The notes under the pieces are model-generated. The model had not been told where the DNA came from and made no database searches. It worked only from the letters and a program-made list of their open reading frames with translations. The position numbers and the translations under genes are program-made. Of a DNA stretch of 64,000 nt, positions 7,857 to 15,875 are shown piece after piece (the first letter of the stretch is position 1; each line of letters opens with the position of its first letter). Origin of the DNA: an uncultured Bacteroidales bacterium (GTDB lineage Bacteria > Bacteroidota > Bacteroidia > Bacteroidales > P3); assembly GCA_900317125.1 (NCBI GenBank), contig ONFR01000004.1, positions 1-64,000 on the forward strand. The letters run 5' to 3'.

Positions 7857-8447
7857 ATGGTATTTTCCATTTTCGAAAACATGGAGCGCTGTACCCCCGA
7901 GGAGGTACAGCGCTTGTTACCTCTGGTGCCGGAAGAGCACCAGGCCATTGCACTGAAATTCAAACACACCTTCGGGCAGTTTGCCACACTCGAGAGCATC
8001 CTGATGCTGAAAGAGCTGTTGGCAGGTAATGGATTGGTGCCAGAAGACGATCCGCTCCACTTCGAATACAATCCCCATGGCAAGCCTTATCTGGTAAACC
8101 ATCAAGATGTGCACTTCAACATCAGCCACTGTCCCAACGCCATTGCCGTGGCGGTGGACAGCGCACCTATTGGAGTGGATGTGGAACGATTTGTCGCACC
8201 GTCCGAATCATTGCTCAACTACTGCCTGAACGAGGATGAGGTGCAACAAGTAAAACAATCGGCCTGTCCCGAGCGGACCTTTGCCGCCTTCTGGACGAAG
8301 AAAGAGGCCCTCTTCAAACTCCGTGGCACCGGCATCACGCACGAGCTGCGCAATGTGCTGACCCTTCTTCAACCCAATGAAAGGTTGGAGACGACCCTGT
8401 TCGAAGAAAAAAAATATGCTTTTACTCTGGCTTTGACGACTCACTGA
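7857..8447 (+). CDS. 4'-phosphopantetheinyl transferase, Sfp type
   Basis: A 196-aa protein that begins one base after the preceding stop codon. It shows the superfamily motifs PHGKPYL, FNISHCPNAIAVAV, IGVDVE (magnesium-binding Asp/Glu) and FWTKKEALFKLRGTGI. These enzymes move the phosphopantetheine arm of CoA to a carrier protein Ser; here the partner could be the primary ACP or a biosynthetic carrier. The length is near that of Sfp-type proteins but slightly short at the C-terminus. Its end overlaps the convergent gene at 8422-8910 by 26 bases. Confidence 0.85.
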   Translation: MVFSIFENMERCTPEEVQRLLPLVPEEHQAIALKFKHTFGQFATLESILMLKELLAGNGLVPEDDPLHFEYNPHGKPYLVNHQDVHFNISHCPNAIAVAVDSAPIGVDVERFVAPSESLLNYCLNEDEVQQVKQSACPERTFAAFWTKKEALFKLRGTGITHELRNVLTLLQPNERLETTLFEEKKYAFTLALTTH

Positions 8448-8910
8448 CAACAGTGAACTCCAAGTCGGAGAGCTTGAAATAGGCTCCAAGGAAGTCCATG
8501 TAGCCGACACGCACTATCACGGTTCCCTCCTTCACTTTGGGAGTAAGATAGTACATGTTGAGTTCGCTGCCTTTGCGCATGTCACAAGCATTCTCGTTCA
8601 CCACTTTGAGTATGGTGTTGTTTGCACCGACCTTTTCCAGCTTGACGCGGACTGCGTTTTCCATACCTGTTTTCAGTACCATGCTTTTGGGTTCAAGGAT
8701 GGTGATACCCTGCTGCGCATGTGCCGGCTGAGGCACTGCCACCTGTGCTGTGGGCATCACTTGATACAGCGTATCGTGGGTTGTATGCTCATAGATGGGC
8801 TGCTGATGATTGACCGAATCCTGGATTGTCGGCTCTTGGGCAGAAGCCAGACAACCTAAACAAACAAGAGAGATAATGAATGGTATCTTCTTCATAATAA
8901 ATTGTTTCAT
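8422..8910 (-). CDS. Exported protein of unknown function
   Basis: A 162-aa protein with a signal peptide (MKKIPFIISLVCLGCLASAQ, after a short MKQFI extension) and a periplasmic domain of about 90 residues starting at GITILEPKSMVLK. It is rich in beta-strand-like segments and ends DLEFTVVSESS. I do not recognise the family. The ATG at 8910 overlaps the TGA of the aldehyde dehydrogenase gene as ATGA, pointing to translational coupling and supporting this start; ATG at 8895 is an alternative. The 3' end overlaps the convergent phosphopantetheinyl transferase gene. Confidence 0.7.
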   Translation of the reverse strand: MKQFIMKKIPFIISLVCLGCLASAQEPTIQDSVNHQQPIYEHTTHDTLYQVMPTAQVAVPQPAHAQQGITILEPKSMVLKTGMENAVRVKLEKVGANNTILKVVNENACDMRKGSELNMYYLTPKVKEGTVIVRVGYMDFLGAYFKLSDLEFTVVSESSKPE

Positions 8911-10325
8911 TTCGAAAACATCTTTAGCATCTTGAGTTTCCCCTCCCCTGCTTTACCAGTGTAGGGATGTTCACGAAGCGAGAGGTTGAATCTGTTGCTA
9001 CCCATCAGCACAGTGGAGGGATGGGTGAATTCGCGGAAGCCCCATTCGCCATGGTAGGCACCCATGCCGGAATGCCCTGTGCCATTGAAAGGAACCCCTT
9101 GTACCATAAGATGTATGCATACCTCGTTGATGCATCCTCCCCCATACTGTAGGCTACGCATCACACGGCGGGCCCAACGACGGTTGCGTGTGAAGAGATA
9201 CATGGCCAGAGGATGCTCCCGCTCGGCTATGACATTCATGAGCCAATCCACATCGGCATCTTTGAATGGAACTATCGGCAGCAGCGGACAGAACAGTTCC
9301 TGCTGCACTATTGGGTCATCTATTCCTATAGGATACAGAATTGTTGGGGAATAGCGACGGCTGCTCCTGTCACCTTGGCCTCCCATTACAATGCGGTTGC
9401 GATGACTGTCGGCCAGGGCTACGCAACGGTCATAGGCAGACTCGGTAATCAGTTTGGGGTACGACTCGTTTGTCAGCGGCGAGTCTCCTATCTGTTTGGC
9501 GAAAGCCATCTTCAATTCCCTGACGAAATCCTCAGCCACCTCTTCGGCGACTGCCACTTGGTTGATATTGATGCAGATCTGTCCAGCATTGCATAGCTTG
9601 AAGAAGGCCACTTTGCGTGCAGCATCTTTCAAGTCGGCATCCTTACGCACGACACACCAGTTGCCAGTTTCTCCGCCCAACTCCAATGCCACGGGGGTGA
9701 GATGCTTAGCTGCCTCCGCCATCACATGTTTCCCCACCGCTGGCGAGCCAGTGTAGAATATCTTGTCGAATCGTTGTGCCAGACACATGTCTGCCACATC
9801 GTGTCCGCCATCGACAAGTGTGACATACTCTGGAGGGAACAGCTCGGCGATGAACCGCTTCAGCACTGCCGTACATGCAGCCGATTTGCTGCTGGCCTTG
9901 ATGACAGCAGTGTTGCCACCAGCCAGACTGGCAGTCAGCACGCCGAGAGTGAGAAGGATGGGGAAATTAAAAGGACTGATAATAAGTGTGACACCGTATG
10001 GCATCTTGTACACCTTCGTAACGATGCTTGGAAAACACATCAGGCCACTGTAATGGCATTCAGGACGTGCCCAACGCTTTAGTCCCCGGATAGTCTCATT
10101 AATCTCAGTAATGGTCGGGAGGATGTCGCATAGATAGCCCTCCACTGCACTCCGGCCAAGGTCTTGCTGCAAGGCCTCTTCAAATTCACGCTCATACGCC
10201 AACACCCCATCTTTTAAACGTTTCAGCTGATTTATCCGCCACTTCACGTCAAGGGTCTCCCCTTCACGGAAATAGGTTCGCTGACGTTCAACTATCTGCC
10301 TAATATCTTCACTTGTATAGTTCAT
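8907..10325 (-). CDS. NAD(P)-dependent aldehyde dehydrogenase, class 3-like
   Basis: A 472-aa enzyme that oxidises an aldehyde to a carboxylic acid. The catalytic set is complete: Asn120 in SPFN, general-base Glu215 in LELGG, and nucleophile Cys251 in NAGQIC. It also has the GSPAVGK cofactor loop near 193 and a C-terminal HSGMGAYHGEWGFREFTHP typical of the class 3/fatty-aldehyde branch (AlkH, ALDH3). The length is slightly above the class average. The physiological substrate cannot be read from sequence. It is the first gene of a two-gene unit with the exported protein at 8422. Confidence 0.88.
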   Translation of the reverse strand: MNYTSEDIRQIVERQRTYFREGETLDVKWRINQLKRLKDGVLAYEREFEEALQQDLGRSAVEGYLCDILPTITEINETIRGLKRWARPECHYSGLMCFPSIVTKVYKMPYGVTLIISPFNFPILLTLGVLTASLAGGNTAVIKASSKSAACTAVLKRFIAELFPPEYVTLVDGGHDVADMCLAQRFDKIFYTGSPAVGKHVMAEAAKHLTPVALELGGETGNWCVVRKDADLKDAARKVAFFKLCNAGQICININQVAVAEEVAEDFVRELKMAFAKQIGDSPLTNESYPKLITESAYDRCVALADSHRNRIVMGGQGDRSSRRYSPTILYPIGIDDPIVQQELFCPLLPIVPFKDADVDWLMNVIAEREHPLAMYLFTRNRRWARRVMRSLQYGGGCINEVCIHLMVQGVPFNGTGHSGMGAYHGEWGFREFTHPSTVLMGSNRFNLSLREHPYTGKAGEGKLKMLKMFSK

Positions 10326-10400
10326 GGTATCGCACTCTTTTATCGTATTATCAATATGGTTCTATGCTGAGGGGAATTCAGGCGTATGGCCCGTTCTGGC

Positions 10401-11267
10401 CTATCGCTCCTGAACCAGTCGCACGCTATGGCCATTGCTTCGTGCAGCAGTAGACAAGGCATAGCCTAACGATTGGATATACACTTCGTATGCAGTTTCC
10501 ATATCATAAAAACTTCCCGTCCAATAGCATCCATACTCTCCGACCAGCGAAACTTTGTCACGGTCGCGATAGCCTCCAGTGGGAAGAAATACCGCACCGG
10601 CACCTTCCATCTTTTTCCACTGCTCGATAGTATAAACATTCGTGGAGAACATTTCGCCAATTCCGTACTGGAAAGAACAACCCGATGGCAGTTCCCATTT
10701 GTCCGGCAACAATAGCAGACCATACATCGGCGAACCATCCTCACGAGCATTCTTGATTGTTGCTAATCCACGTTTGACACTGGCCAAATCGCGATAGGAG
10801 AAGAGGTACTTCCATTCTTCGTACGACATTGTACGCCATACCCGAGGCTTATCGCCCCCATTGCTGATGGAGTTGTAACGGCCCCAATCGTAATCGGTGC
10901 CTCTAATATTTTGGTCTTCGATACCATAATAGCTGTTCGTGTCTACGATTGTATACGGCATCAGGCCGTTATAACCTGATGTCCCCCAGCCAAACAAGTC
11001 TATCCATCCGCTATATGTGGTATCCACAAGCTCGTTACTGGTGCCGATTACATCATACTGATGAGCAGCAAAACGCCATGTCTTTGTAGATGCTTGATAT
11101 TGTAAGTTTCCCTGCGCAAACACCACGGTTGTAGTGTCGCCAATGGAGTAACGGGCATTAATAGCACCAACAGCTGGATAAAAGGGCTTTTCGTGAACCG
11201 TTTCCTTTTTCTGGCAGCCCGTCACCAAAAACAAGGCAAGTGGTAATAGCAAAGCGATGTATCTCAT
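10401..11267 (-). CDS. Lipoprotein with a FISUMP-like C-type domain
   Basis: A 288-aa lipoprotein (signal ending LVTGCQ). The mature part carries a pattern common in Bacteroidales surface proteins: VVFAQGNLQY near residue 49, WIDLFGWGTSGYN near 90, SYEEWKYLF near 150, GLLLLPDKWELP, GAVFLPTGGYRD near 225, then YWTGS and VRLVQ at the end. The organisation resembles the 'Fibrobacter succinogenes major paralogous' and formylglycine-enzyme-like folds, but enzymatic residues cannot be assigned. A paralogue with the same blocks lies at 34222-35004. Likely tethered to a membrane; function unknown. Confidence 0.75.
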   Translation of the reverse strand: MRYIALLLPLALFLVTGCQKKETVHEKPFYPAVGAINARYSIGDTTTVVFAQGNLQYQASTKTWRFAAHQYDVIGTSNELVDTTYSGWIDLFGWGTSGYNGLMPYTIVDTNSYYGIEDQNIRGTDYDWGRYNSISNGGDKPRVWRTMSYEEWKYLFSYRDLASVKRGLATIKNAREDGSPMYGLLLLPDKWELPSGCSFQYGIGEMFSTNVYTIEQWKKMEGAGAVFLPTGGYRDRDKVSLVGEYGCYWTGSFYDMETAYEVYIQSLGYALSTAARSNGHSVRLVQER

Positions 11268-11334
11268 AATAATTAATAACGATGATTCTGTTATTATATT
11301 GTACTATCCACCATTCATGTCACGGATTGAAAGA

Positions 11335-11970
11335 CTATTCCGGGAAATACTCGGCAAATGAATGGTCGTCATAAAGTACAACTATTTTTTCAATCCGCTT
11401 CTTCGTCACCACATTTACTTGAACGGGTACATCTACCTTGTCAGGATCTTTTGTCGAAATCTCATCAGCCTTAGGCGGTTCGTTATTCTTTACTTCTTTT
11501 TTGGTCACAACAGATTGTTTCTCAGCAGGATTATCGGTAGGAATATATGGCAGAGGCTTATTCATGTCGTTTGAAGGTACATCCTGTTTTCCAGACTGTT
11601 GCTTTTTTTCTTTGAGAACAGAATTATTATCGTTCTGAGGAACTTGAGCTTCTGCCGCAAGAGCAGGCTGTGAAAAAAGATCGTACTCAACTGGTTGAGA
11701 TTCCGTTGTTTCTTGTTCGATAGACTGCGGTTGAACAGTTGTCTGCTGAAACTCACTTGGAGAAACATACATTTCGCCTTTCCCAAACATGAGCCAGCTG
11801 ATATTGATTTCTGGCCATCGCTTCATTACTTTCAATACAAAATCAAGACTGGGATTATTGCGTCCAGACAATATGTGAGAGATCCCACTTGGTTGAATGC
11901 CGATTTCTTCAGCGAACTGCCGTGCCGTAATGTTTTTGGCTTTTAATAATAGATTTATTCTGTCTACCAT
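11335..11970 (-). CDS. XRE-family transcriptional regulator with a long disordered tail
   Basis: A 211-aa DNA-binding protein. The N-terminal 70 residues form a Cro/C1 helix-turn-helix (TARQFAEEIGIQPSGISHIL, residues 15-34), followed by NPSLDFVLKVMKRWPEINISWLMFGKGEMY, a typical Bacteroidales version. Residues 75-190 are rich in Gln, Pro, Lys and Glu and probably unstructured, and a short conserved end IEKIVVLYDDHSFAEYFPE closes the protein. A -7 box at 12035-12042 and a 20-bp palindrome at 12001-12020 lie just upstream, so it probably regulates itself. Further similar palindromes lie up to 12354. Confidence 0.85.
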   Translation of the reverse strand: MVDRINLLLKAKNITARQFAEEIGIQPSGISHILSGRNNPSLDFVLKVMKRWPEINISWLMFGKGEMYVSPSEFQQTTVQPQSIEQETTESQPVEYDLFSQPALAAEAQVPQNDNNSVLKEKKQQSGKQDVPSNDMNKPLPYIPTDNPAEKQSVVTKKEVKNNEPPKADEISTKDPDKVDVPVQVNVVTKKRIEKIVVLYDDHSFAEYFPE

Positions 11971-12000
11971 ACCCTAATAATAATTTGATTCTTAATTCTA

Positions 12001-12020
12001 TTATTTACATCTGTAAATAA
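12001..12020. promoter_or_regulatory. Perfect palindromic operator candidate, site 1
   Basis: TTATTTACATCTGTAAATAA has 9-bp arms around a TC centre. It sits between the predicted transcription start (about 12028, minus strand) and the ATG of the XRE gene at 11970, a good place for autorepression. Confidence 0.6.
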
Positions 12021-12034
12021 TACGAAATTATTTG

Positions 12035-12042
12035 CAAAGATA
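12035..12042 (-). promoter_or_regulatory. -7 box for the XRE regulator gene
   Basis: The minus strand reads TATCTTTG, the Bacteroidota -7 consensus. Transcription would begin near 12028 and run through the palindrome at 12001-12020. A -33 TTG is not clear. Confidence 0.55.
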
Positions 12043-12077
12043 CAACTTTTTTCTGATTCACAGAAATATATTATTCA

Positions 12078-12097
12078 ATTATCACATCTGTAAATTA
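12078..12097. promoter_or_regulatory. Operator-like half-degenerate palindrome, site 2
   Basis: ATCACATCTGTAAAT keeps the right arm TGTAAAT of site 1, while the left arm differs at two positions. It lies upstream of the -7 box of the XRE gene. Confidence 0.4.
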
Positions 12098-12306
12098 TTC
12101 AGTATGTAAAGTAATACATAATGTTATATTGTTTATATTCTTGGCAATGTGATTGTTTATCTATAATTATCAATTATATAACCATATCAACTCACTTATT
12201 CATCTATTACTTTATATAATATATTTTACTTACAGATATATAGTTTATTATAATTACAAATATATTCAAATATGATATTTTTGCTCGATTTACACATTTC
12301 CTCTAG

Positions 12307-12354
12307 TTCACATTTGTAATACACACTCTTTTGTGCGTAATTTTACATTTGTAA
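12307..12354. promoter_or_regulatory. Operator-like palindromes, sites 3 and 4
   Basis: TTCACATTTGTAA at 12307-12319 and TTACATTTGTAA at 12343-12354 repeat the TTACA-NN-TGTAA core of site 1; the second is perfect over 5-bp arms. They are 36 bp apart (centre to centre about 35 bp). The surrounding gap 11971-12932 is very AT-rich. From about 12360 to 12847 I see no gene or clear signal. Confidence 0.4.
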
Positions 12355-12847
12355 GCATATTATGAGTAGGTATATGTTTACATAATTAAAACAACCAGAC
12401 AATATATATTCAATGAAATAATGATTCAAGATTGAACATTTACGCTATATCGTTGTGATAAATCAAAATATATCATCACCTATCATTAAAAGGCCATATA
12501 TAAAAACCAAAAAGTTAAAAGAATCATTGAATATGCATATATATTATTATATAACAATATATTAAACAAGGATTAACAATATACATGCACGGTTTCTGGA
12601 AATTAATCCTACCAATCGTTTCATCCATAACAACGACAGAGTGGCTTTGGTGCAATCTCTGCTAACTGCAAAACACCAGACATTACAGTTGCATATCTAT
12701 TGTTCATCATTCTGACGATACATTGTACTCCTCCCCTGCTCAATTATCGTTCATTGTGGTTCTAATGATTGATGGATAAATGTTCTCTGAACTGATGACA
12801 ATAAAAACACTCTTTAGTTCCACTTTATAAAAAAAAGTTTTTTTTCT

Positions 12848-12876
12848 TTGTATATATATTTTTTTTCGTATTTTTG
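12848..12876 (+). promoter_or_regulatory. Promoter for the 77-aa protein gene
   Basis: TTG at 12848-12850 and TATTTTTG at 12869-12876 are 18 bp apart, matching the -33/-7 pattern. The predicted start near 12883 leaves a leader of about 50 bases before the ATG at 12933. Confidence 0.6.
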
Positions 12877-12932
12877 TAGTGTAATGGTACTAGGTAAGTA
12901 AGTTTATAATGTATTAATAATGATTTGGTTAC

Positions 12933-13166
12933 ATGAGCGAAGAGGTTCCAAAAAATTGGTGGAATAGTTCAAATAGGTGGACATATCTCAAGATTGCATT
13001 CTTGAGTTTCACTACTCCATCGAGAGTTTATGAGTTAGCTCATAAATCGCATTCCGCAAATATAAGAGAGAAAGTCATTAGAGGTCGTCTGATAGATGCT
13101 GGGGTATTGGGTATCTCCAACTCCGAGGAGTCATCCAAAATTGATTTGGATAAAGGTCATATTTGA
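12933..13166 (+). CDS. Small conserved-looking hypothetical protein
   Basis: A 77-aa soluble protein. It begins with an acidic start and NWWNSSNRWTYLKIAFLSFTT, followed by PSRVYELAHKSHS and a basic helix REKVIRGRLIDAGVLG. The Trp-rich N-terminus followed by a Lys/Arg/His-rich centre recalls small Bacteroidales proteins of unknown role. A good promoter directly upstream and a small lipoprotein gene 47 bases downstream in the same orientation argue that it is expressed. No function can be assigned. Confidence 0.6.
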   Translation: MSEEVPKNWWNSSNRWTYLKIAFLSFTTPSRVYELAHKSHSANIREKVIRGRLIDAGVLGISNSEESSKIDLDKGHI

Positions 13167-13213
13167 ACGCTATTGATATTGAATTCAATAAACATTATAA
13201 ATATAGATATAAA

Positions 13214-13330
13214 ATGAAAAAGTCACTTATTGCGCTCTGTTTGGTCATGCTTATCGCAATGGTTGCATCTTCTTGCACCCATCACACTTGCCCGGCTTAT
13301 CGTGGTTCGATAGCAGAAGTGGTTGAATAA
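13214..13330 (+). CDS. 38-aa lipoprotein
   Basis: A very short frame starts with ATG at 13214. It encodes MKKSLIALCLVMLIAMVASSC, a textbook lipoprotein signal with lipobox ASSC at residues 18-21, leaving a mature peptide of only 18 residues (CTHHTCPAYRGSIAEVVE). Tiny lipoproteins with a TCPxY motif right after the lipidated Cys are frequent in Bacteroidota. A strong terminator at 13359-13393 follows the stop by 28 bases, and the 77-aa gene precedes it, so the two probably form one transcript. Role unknown; the two His and two Cys could bind metal (speculative). Confidence 0.6.
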   Translation: MKKSLIALCLVMLIAMVASSCTHHTCPAYRGSIAEVVE

Positions 13331-13358
13331 GTATTCTTACAAACAAGACAAATTCAGA

Positions 13359-13393
13359 AATAATGCCTTAGCCTATATGGCTGAGGCATTATT
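13359..13393 (+). terminator. Terminator hairpin after the 38-aa lipoprotein gene
   Basis: AATAATGCCTTAGCC (13359-13373) pairs with GGCTGAGGCATTATT (13379-13393) through 15 pairs including one G-U, with a TATAT loop. The stem ends in ATTATTGTTTC rather than a pure T-run. Confidence 0.7.
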
Positions 13394-13403
13394 GTTTCAG
13401 ATA

Positions 13404-13569
13404 AACCCAAATCGGTCATTGGGTTGTTCCTACTCGAAATCTCCTTTCGAGAGATATCCTATCTGTCAACCTAGTATGCCATTAAGCGAAAGTTCTTTCG
13501 GGACAATGCGCTATACAGGCATCACGCATTCCGTATAAGTTTTCGCTTTTCTATTGACAGATTTGGGTT
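13404..13569. mobile_element. MITE-like element of 166 bp with terminal inverted repeats
   Basis: The left end AACCCAAATCGGTCATTGG and the reverse complement of the right end (AACCCAAATCTGTCAATAG) match at 16 of 19 positions. Inside are nested stems: CTCGAAA/TTTCGAG near 13433-13451, and AAGCGAAA/TTTCGCTT near 13485-13550 enclosing TATAC/GTATA. It has no coding capacity. Similar single ends (AACCCGAATCGGTCATTAGG) occur at about 2019 and, more degenerate, at 34096. A target duplication is not obvious. It could also be a REP-type or structured RNA repeat. Confidence 0.55.
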
Positions 13570-13658
13570 AATTTGTGCGATGGGTTTGTATTTGTGCTAT
13601 ATTAGCTTCTTCGGAGTAAGCATGTAACTGCTTGTAGGAAGTTGGGAGGAAAGGGAAA

Positions 13659-13698
13659 GCCCCCTTTCTGTCATTTATGCGATTAACAGAAAAGGGGC
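13659..13698 (-). terminator. Terminator-like hairpin after the ftcD unit
   Basis: GCCCCCTTTCTGT (13659-13671) pairs with ACAGAAAAGGGGC (13686-13698) with one mismatch. Read on the minus strand it follows the 69-aa gene and is trailed by TTTCCCTTTCC. Confidence 0.5.
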
Positions 13699-13764
13699 AT
13701 AAGATGCTTATTATCGCTCGATAATTATGTGTCTATTGGTTTGAAATAGAACAGATGTGGCGAT

Positions 13765-13974
13765 TCATTTCAGCAAGTTCTCAAGTTCTGCTATACGGGT
13801 CCGAATCTTGTCAGCCTGGCCATGGAGGAAGTCCTCACTATATTTGGCATCACAAAAGCCGTTACCGCGTGCTATATAAGCTGAATCGTCTTCAATGTCT
13901 ACTTCAAGTTCCAAATAATTGAGCAACAGCTGTTGCTGTTGCTCAATTTCTTTTAATATCTCTTCTCGGTTCAT
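13765..13974 (-). CDS. Small coiled-coil hypothetical protein
   Basis: The ATG at 13974 gives a 69-aa acidic protein (MNREEILKEIEQQQQLLLNY...). An upstream in-frame start at 14010 (81 aa) would overlap ftcD by 11 bases. It has an N-terminal helix with a Gln run, a central VDIEDDSAYIARGNGFCDAKYSEDF, and a C-terminal helix IRTRIAELENLL that could form a coiled coil. It follows ftcD on the same strand with 25 bases between, so cotranscription is likely. I do not recognise a family. Confidence 0.55.
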   Translation of the reverse strand: MNREEILKEIEQQQQLLLNYLELEVDIEDDSAYIARGNGFCDAKYSEDFLHGQADKIRTRIAELENLLK

Positions 13975-13999
13975 ATATCCGGGGAAAGAAGTGTGAGAC

Positions 14000-15697
14000 T
14001 TAGAGTCCAATCTTTTCGTTTACAATCTTGATGATTTCAGCCTCTTCTTTAATGGCTCGGGCTTCAAGGTCAGCTGCTTTGGAAAGAATTTCGTTTTTGA
14101 ATGTTTCATCCTTCAGAGAGCTGGCATTAATCTTCACGTTGAGATGGGCACCCATGACGGCACTACGAGCGGCAAGTGCGCCAACACCTCCGTCAGTCAC
14201 ACTTGCGGGGTTGCCCCACTCTACCATTGCACGGCACACCTCGAAAGCTTCGAAACTCTTCTGCATAGTGTGGAAGGGGACTTCTGTAGCGAACCTAGTG
14301 GCCTCTTGGATAGCAGCAGTGCGTGCTGCCTTCTCCTCGTCGGTTTTCTTGGGCAGACCAAATGCATTCATTATCTTGTTGAAAGCATTGGTATCCTCGT
14401 CTACTAGGTGCAAAAGCTCTGTCTTGAGGGATTGGCCTTTGACGGCGATGTCGCTAAACTTCTCCCACTCGTCGTCGTAGGCGGCTTTGCCACCCGTCAG
14501 GTTGGCCACCATAGTACCTAAAGAAGCGGCCAAAGCACCCATGTAGGCACTCACACTGCCGCCACCAGGAGCAGGACTTTCGCTGGCTGTCTCGTCGCAG
14601 AAGCCTGTGCAGGTGAGGTCGACAAGTTTCTTCTGGCTGTGGTCTTCAATCAAGAATTCTATGACTTTCTCCTTGGGATCGAAAGGCTTGAGGTCGTCAA
14701 GACCCATGCTCTTGATAGCCACTTTCATGATTTCATCTTCGCTGACACCCAAGCTGCGTTGTTGCTTTGCAAGATAATACTTGCCAGCGTCAATCAGAAC
14801 GCTCTTGGGAATGAGACCAACGATTTCGCAACCCGTGACGCGGAGACCGCGATTAGCTGCACAACGGCACACCTCGTCGAAACAGAGATGTACGGGAGCG
14901 ACTTTGATGCTGGTAATGTTCATGGAGACCTGGGCGATGCCATAGTCCTCGATGTACCAGCCAATAGCCTTGGTGCCTTTCAGGGTACCAGGAATCATAA
15001 TGGTATTGCCTTTCTCGTCCTTCATTATCTTGCCGCTGGGTTTGCCACCTTCGCGCTGAGGACGACCTTTTTCGCGAACATCGAAGGCCACGGCATTGGC
15101 ACGGCGGGTGCTGGTAGTGTTAAGGTTGTAGTTGATGGCAACGAGGAAGTCGCGAGCTCCAACCTGAGTGGCGCCAGTCTGTGCCACATGGTCGTTCCAC
15201 TCGTTGGGACCGAAATCAGGCTTCCACTCTTCACTGCCGAGACGGCTGCTGAGGCTCTCGTACTCGCCGGTACGGCAGTATGCCAGATTGCGACGCTTGG
15301 GTTGGAAAGCGGCGTTCTCGTAGCAGTAGATGGGGATGTTGAGCTCCTCGCCCAAGCGTTTGCCTAATTTGTGAGCATATTCCACCACCTCGTCCATGGA
15401 GATGTTGCTGACGGGGATAAGCGGGCAGACGTCGGTAGCACCTTGGCGAGGATGAGCGCCATGGTGGTTGCGCATATCGATAAGTTCGGCAGCTTTCTGT
15501 ACAACACGGAAGGCAGCCTCGCATGCCTGCTCGGGTTCGCCCACGAAAGTGATGACAGTGCGGTTGGTGGTCTGGCCGGGATCCACGTCAAGGAGTTTTA
15601 CACCTTCTACTTTTTCAATCTCGGCTGTCACCTGGTTAATGATATTCATGTCGCGTCCCTCGCTGATATTGGGAACGCACTCGATAAGTTGTTTCAT
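14000..15697 (-). CDS. ftcD: Bifunctional glutamate formimidoyltransferase / formimidoyl-THF cyclodeaminase
   Basis: A 565-aa cytosolic fusion. Residues 1 to about 300 are the formiminotransferase domain (start MKQLIECVPNISEGRD, then DPGQTTNRTVITFVG and HHGAHPRQGATDVCPLIP). The last 200 or so form the cyclodeaminase domain (GFCDETASESPAPGGGSVSA). It moves the formimino group of N-formimino-glutamate to tetrahydrofolate and releases ammonia, giving glutamate and methenyl-THF, the end of histidine breakdown. hutH is present in this window at 32533, but hutU and hutI are not. A -7 box at 15774-15781 lies upstream. Confidence 0.95.
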   Translation of the reverse strand: MKQLIECVPNISEGRDMNIINQVTAEIEKVEGVKLLDVDPGQTTNRTVITFVGEPEQACEAAFRVVQKAAELIDMRNHHGAHPRQGATDVCPLIPVSNISMDEVVEYAHKLGKRLGEELNIPIYCYENAAFQPKRRNLAYCRTGEYESLSSRLGSEEWKPDFGPNEWNDHVAQTGATQVGARDFLVAINYNLNTTSTRRANAVAFDVREKGRPQREGGKPSGKIMKDEKGNTIMIPGTLKGTKAIGWYIEDYGIAQVSMNITSIKVAPVHLCFDEVCRCAANRGLRVTGCEIVGLIPKSVLIDAGKYYLAKQQRSLGVSEDEIMKVAIKSMGLDDLKPFDPKEKVIEFLIEDHSQKKLVDLTCTGFCDETASESPAPGGGSVSAYMGALAASLGTMVANLTGGKAAYDDEWEKFSDIAVKGQSLKTELLHLVDEDTNAFNKIMNAFGLPKKTDEEKAARTAAIQEATRFATEVPFHTMQKSFEAFEVCRAMVEWGNPASVTDGGVGALAARSAVMGAHLNVKINASSLKDETFKNEILSKAADLEARAIKEEAEIIKIVNEKIGL

Positions 15698-15773
15698 GAT
15701 GTTTATTGTGTTTAGTTTATATACAACTTTGTTTCAACCTGTTGCCAAACATACAATCAGTATGAATGTACTG

Positions 15774-15781
15774 CAAAGATA
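15774..15781 (-). promoter_or_regulatory. -7 box for ftcD
   Basis: The minus strand reads TATCTTTG about 77 bases upstream of the ftcD start. No good -33 TTG was found at the usual distance. Confidence 0.45.
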
Positions 15782-15816
15782 CGAAAACTTTTTAAATCTG
15801 CGATTGTACTATGGGG

Positions 15817-15848
15817 ATAAAAAAAGAGTCGTCATAAAGACGACTCTT
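15817..15848 (-). terminator. Rho-independent terminator of the M13 peptidase gene
   Basis: On the minus strand the stem GACGACTCTT/AAGAGTCGTC (15824-15833 with 15839-15848) has a 5-base loop and is followed by seven T residues. It lies 27 bases after the stop codon at 15876. Confidence 0.85.
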
Positions 15849-15875
15849 AATGATATGAAAAAGAAAGGAATGCAA

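Noticed and set aside
12585-12665. Tiny frame MHGFWKLILPIVSSITTT...
   Set aside because: A 26-aa hydrophobic peptide is possible, but there is no terminator or clear promoter and no similarity I can name.
13323-13538. Open frame of 71 aa across the MITE-like element
   Set aside because: It runs through a terminator and the inverted repeats and shows no protein character.
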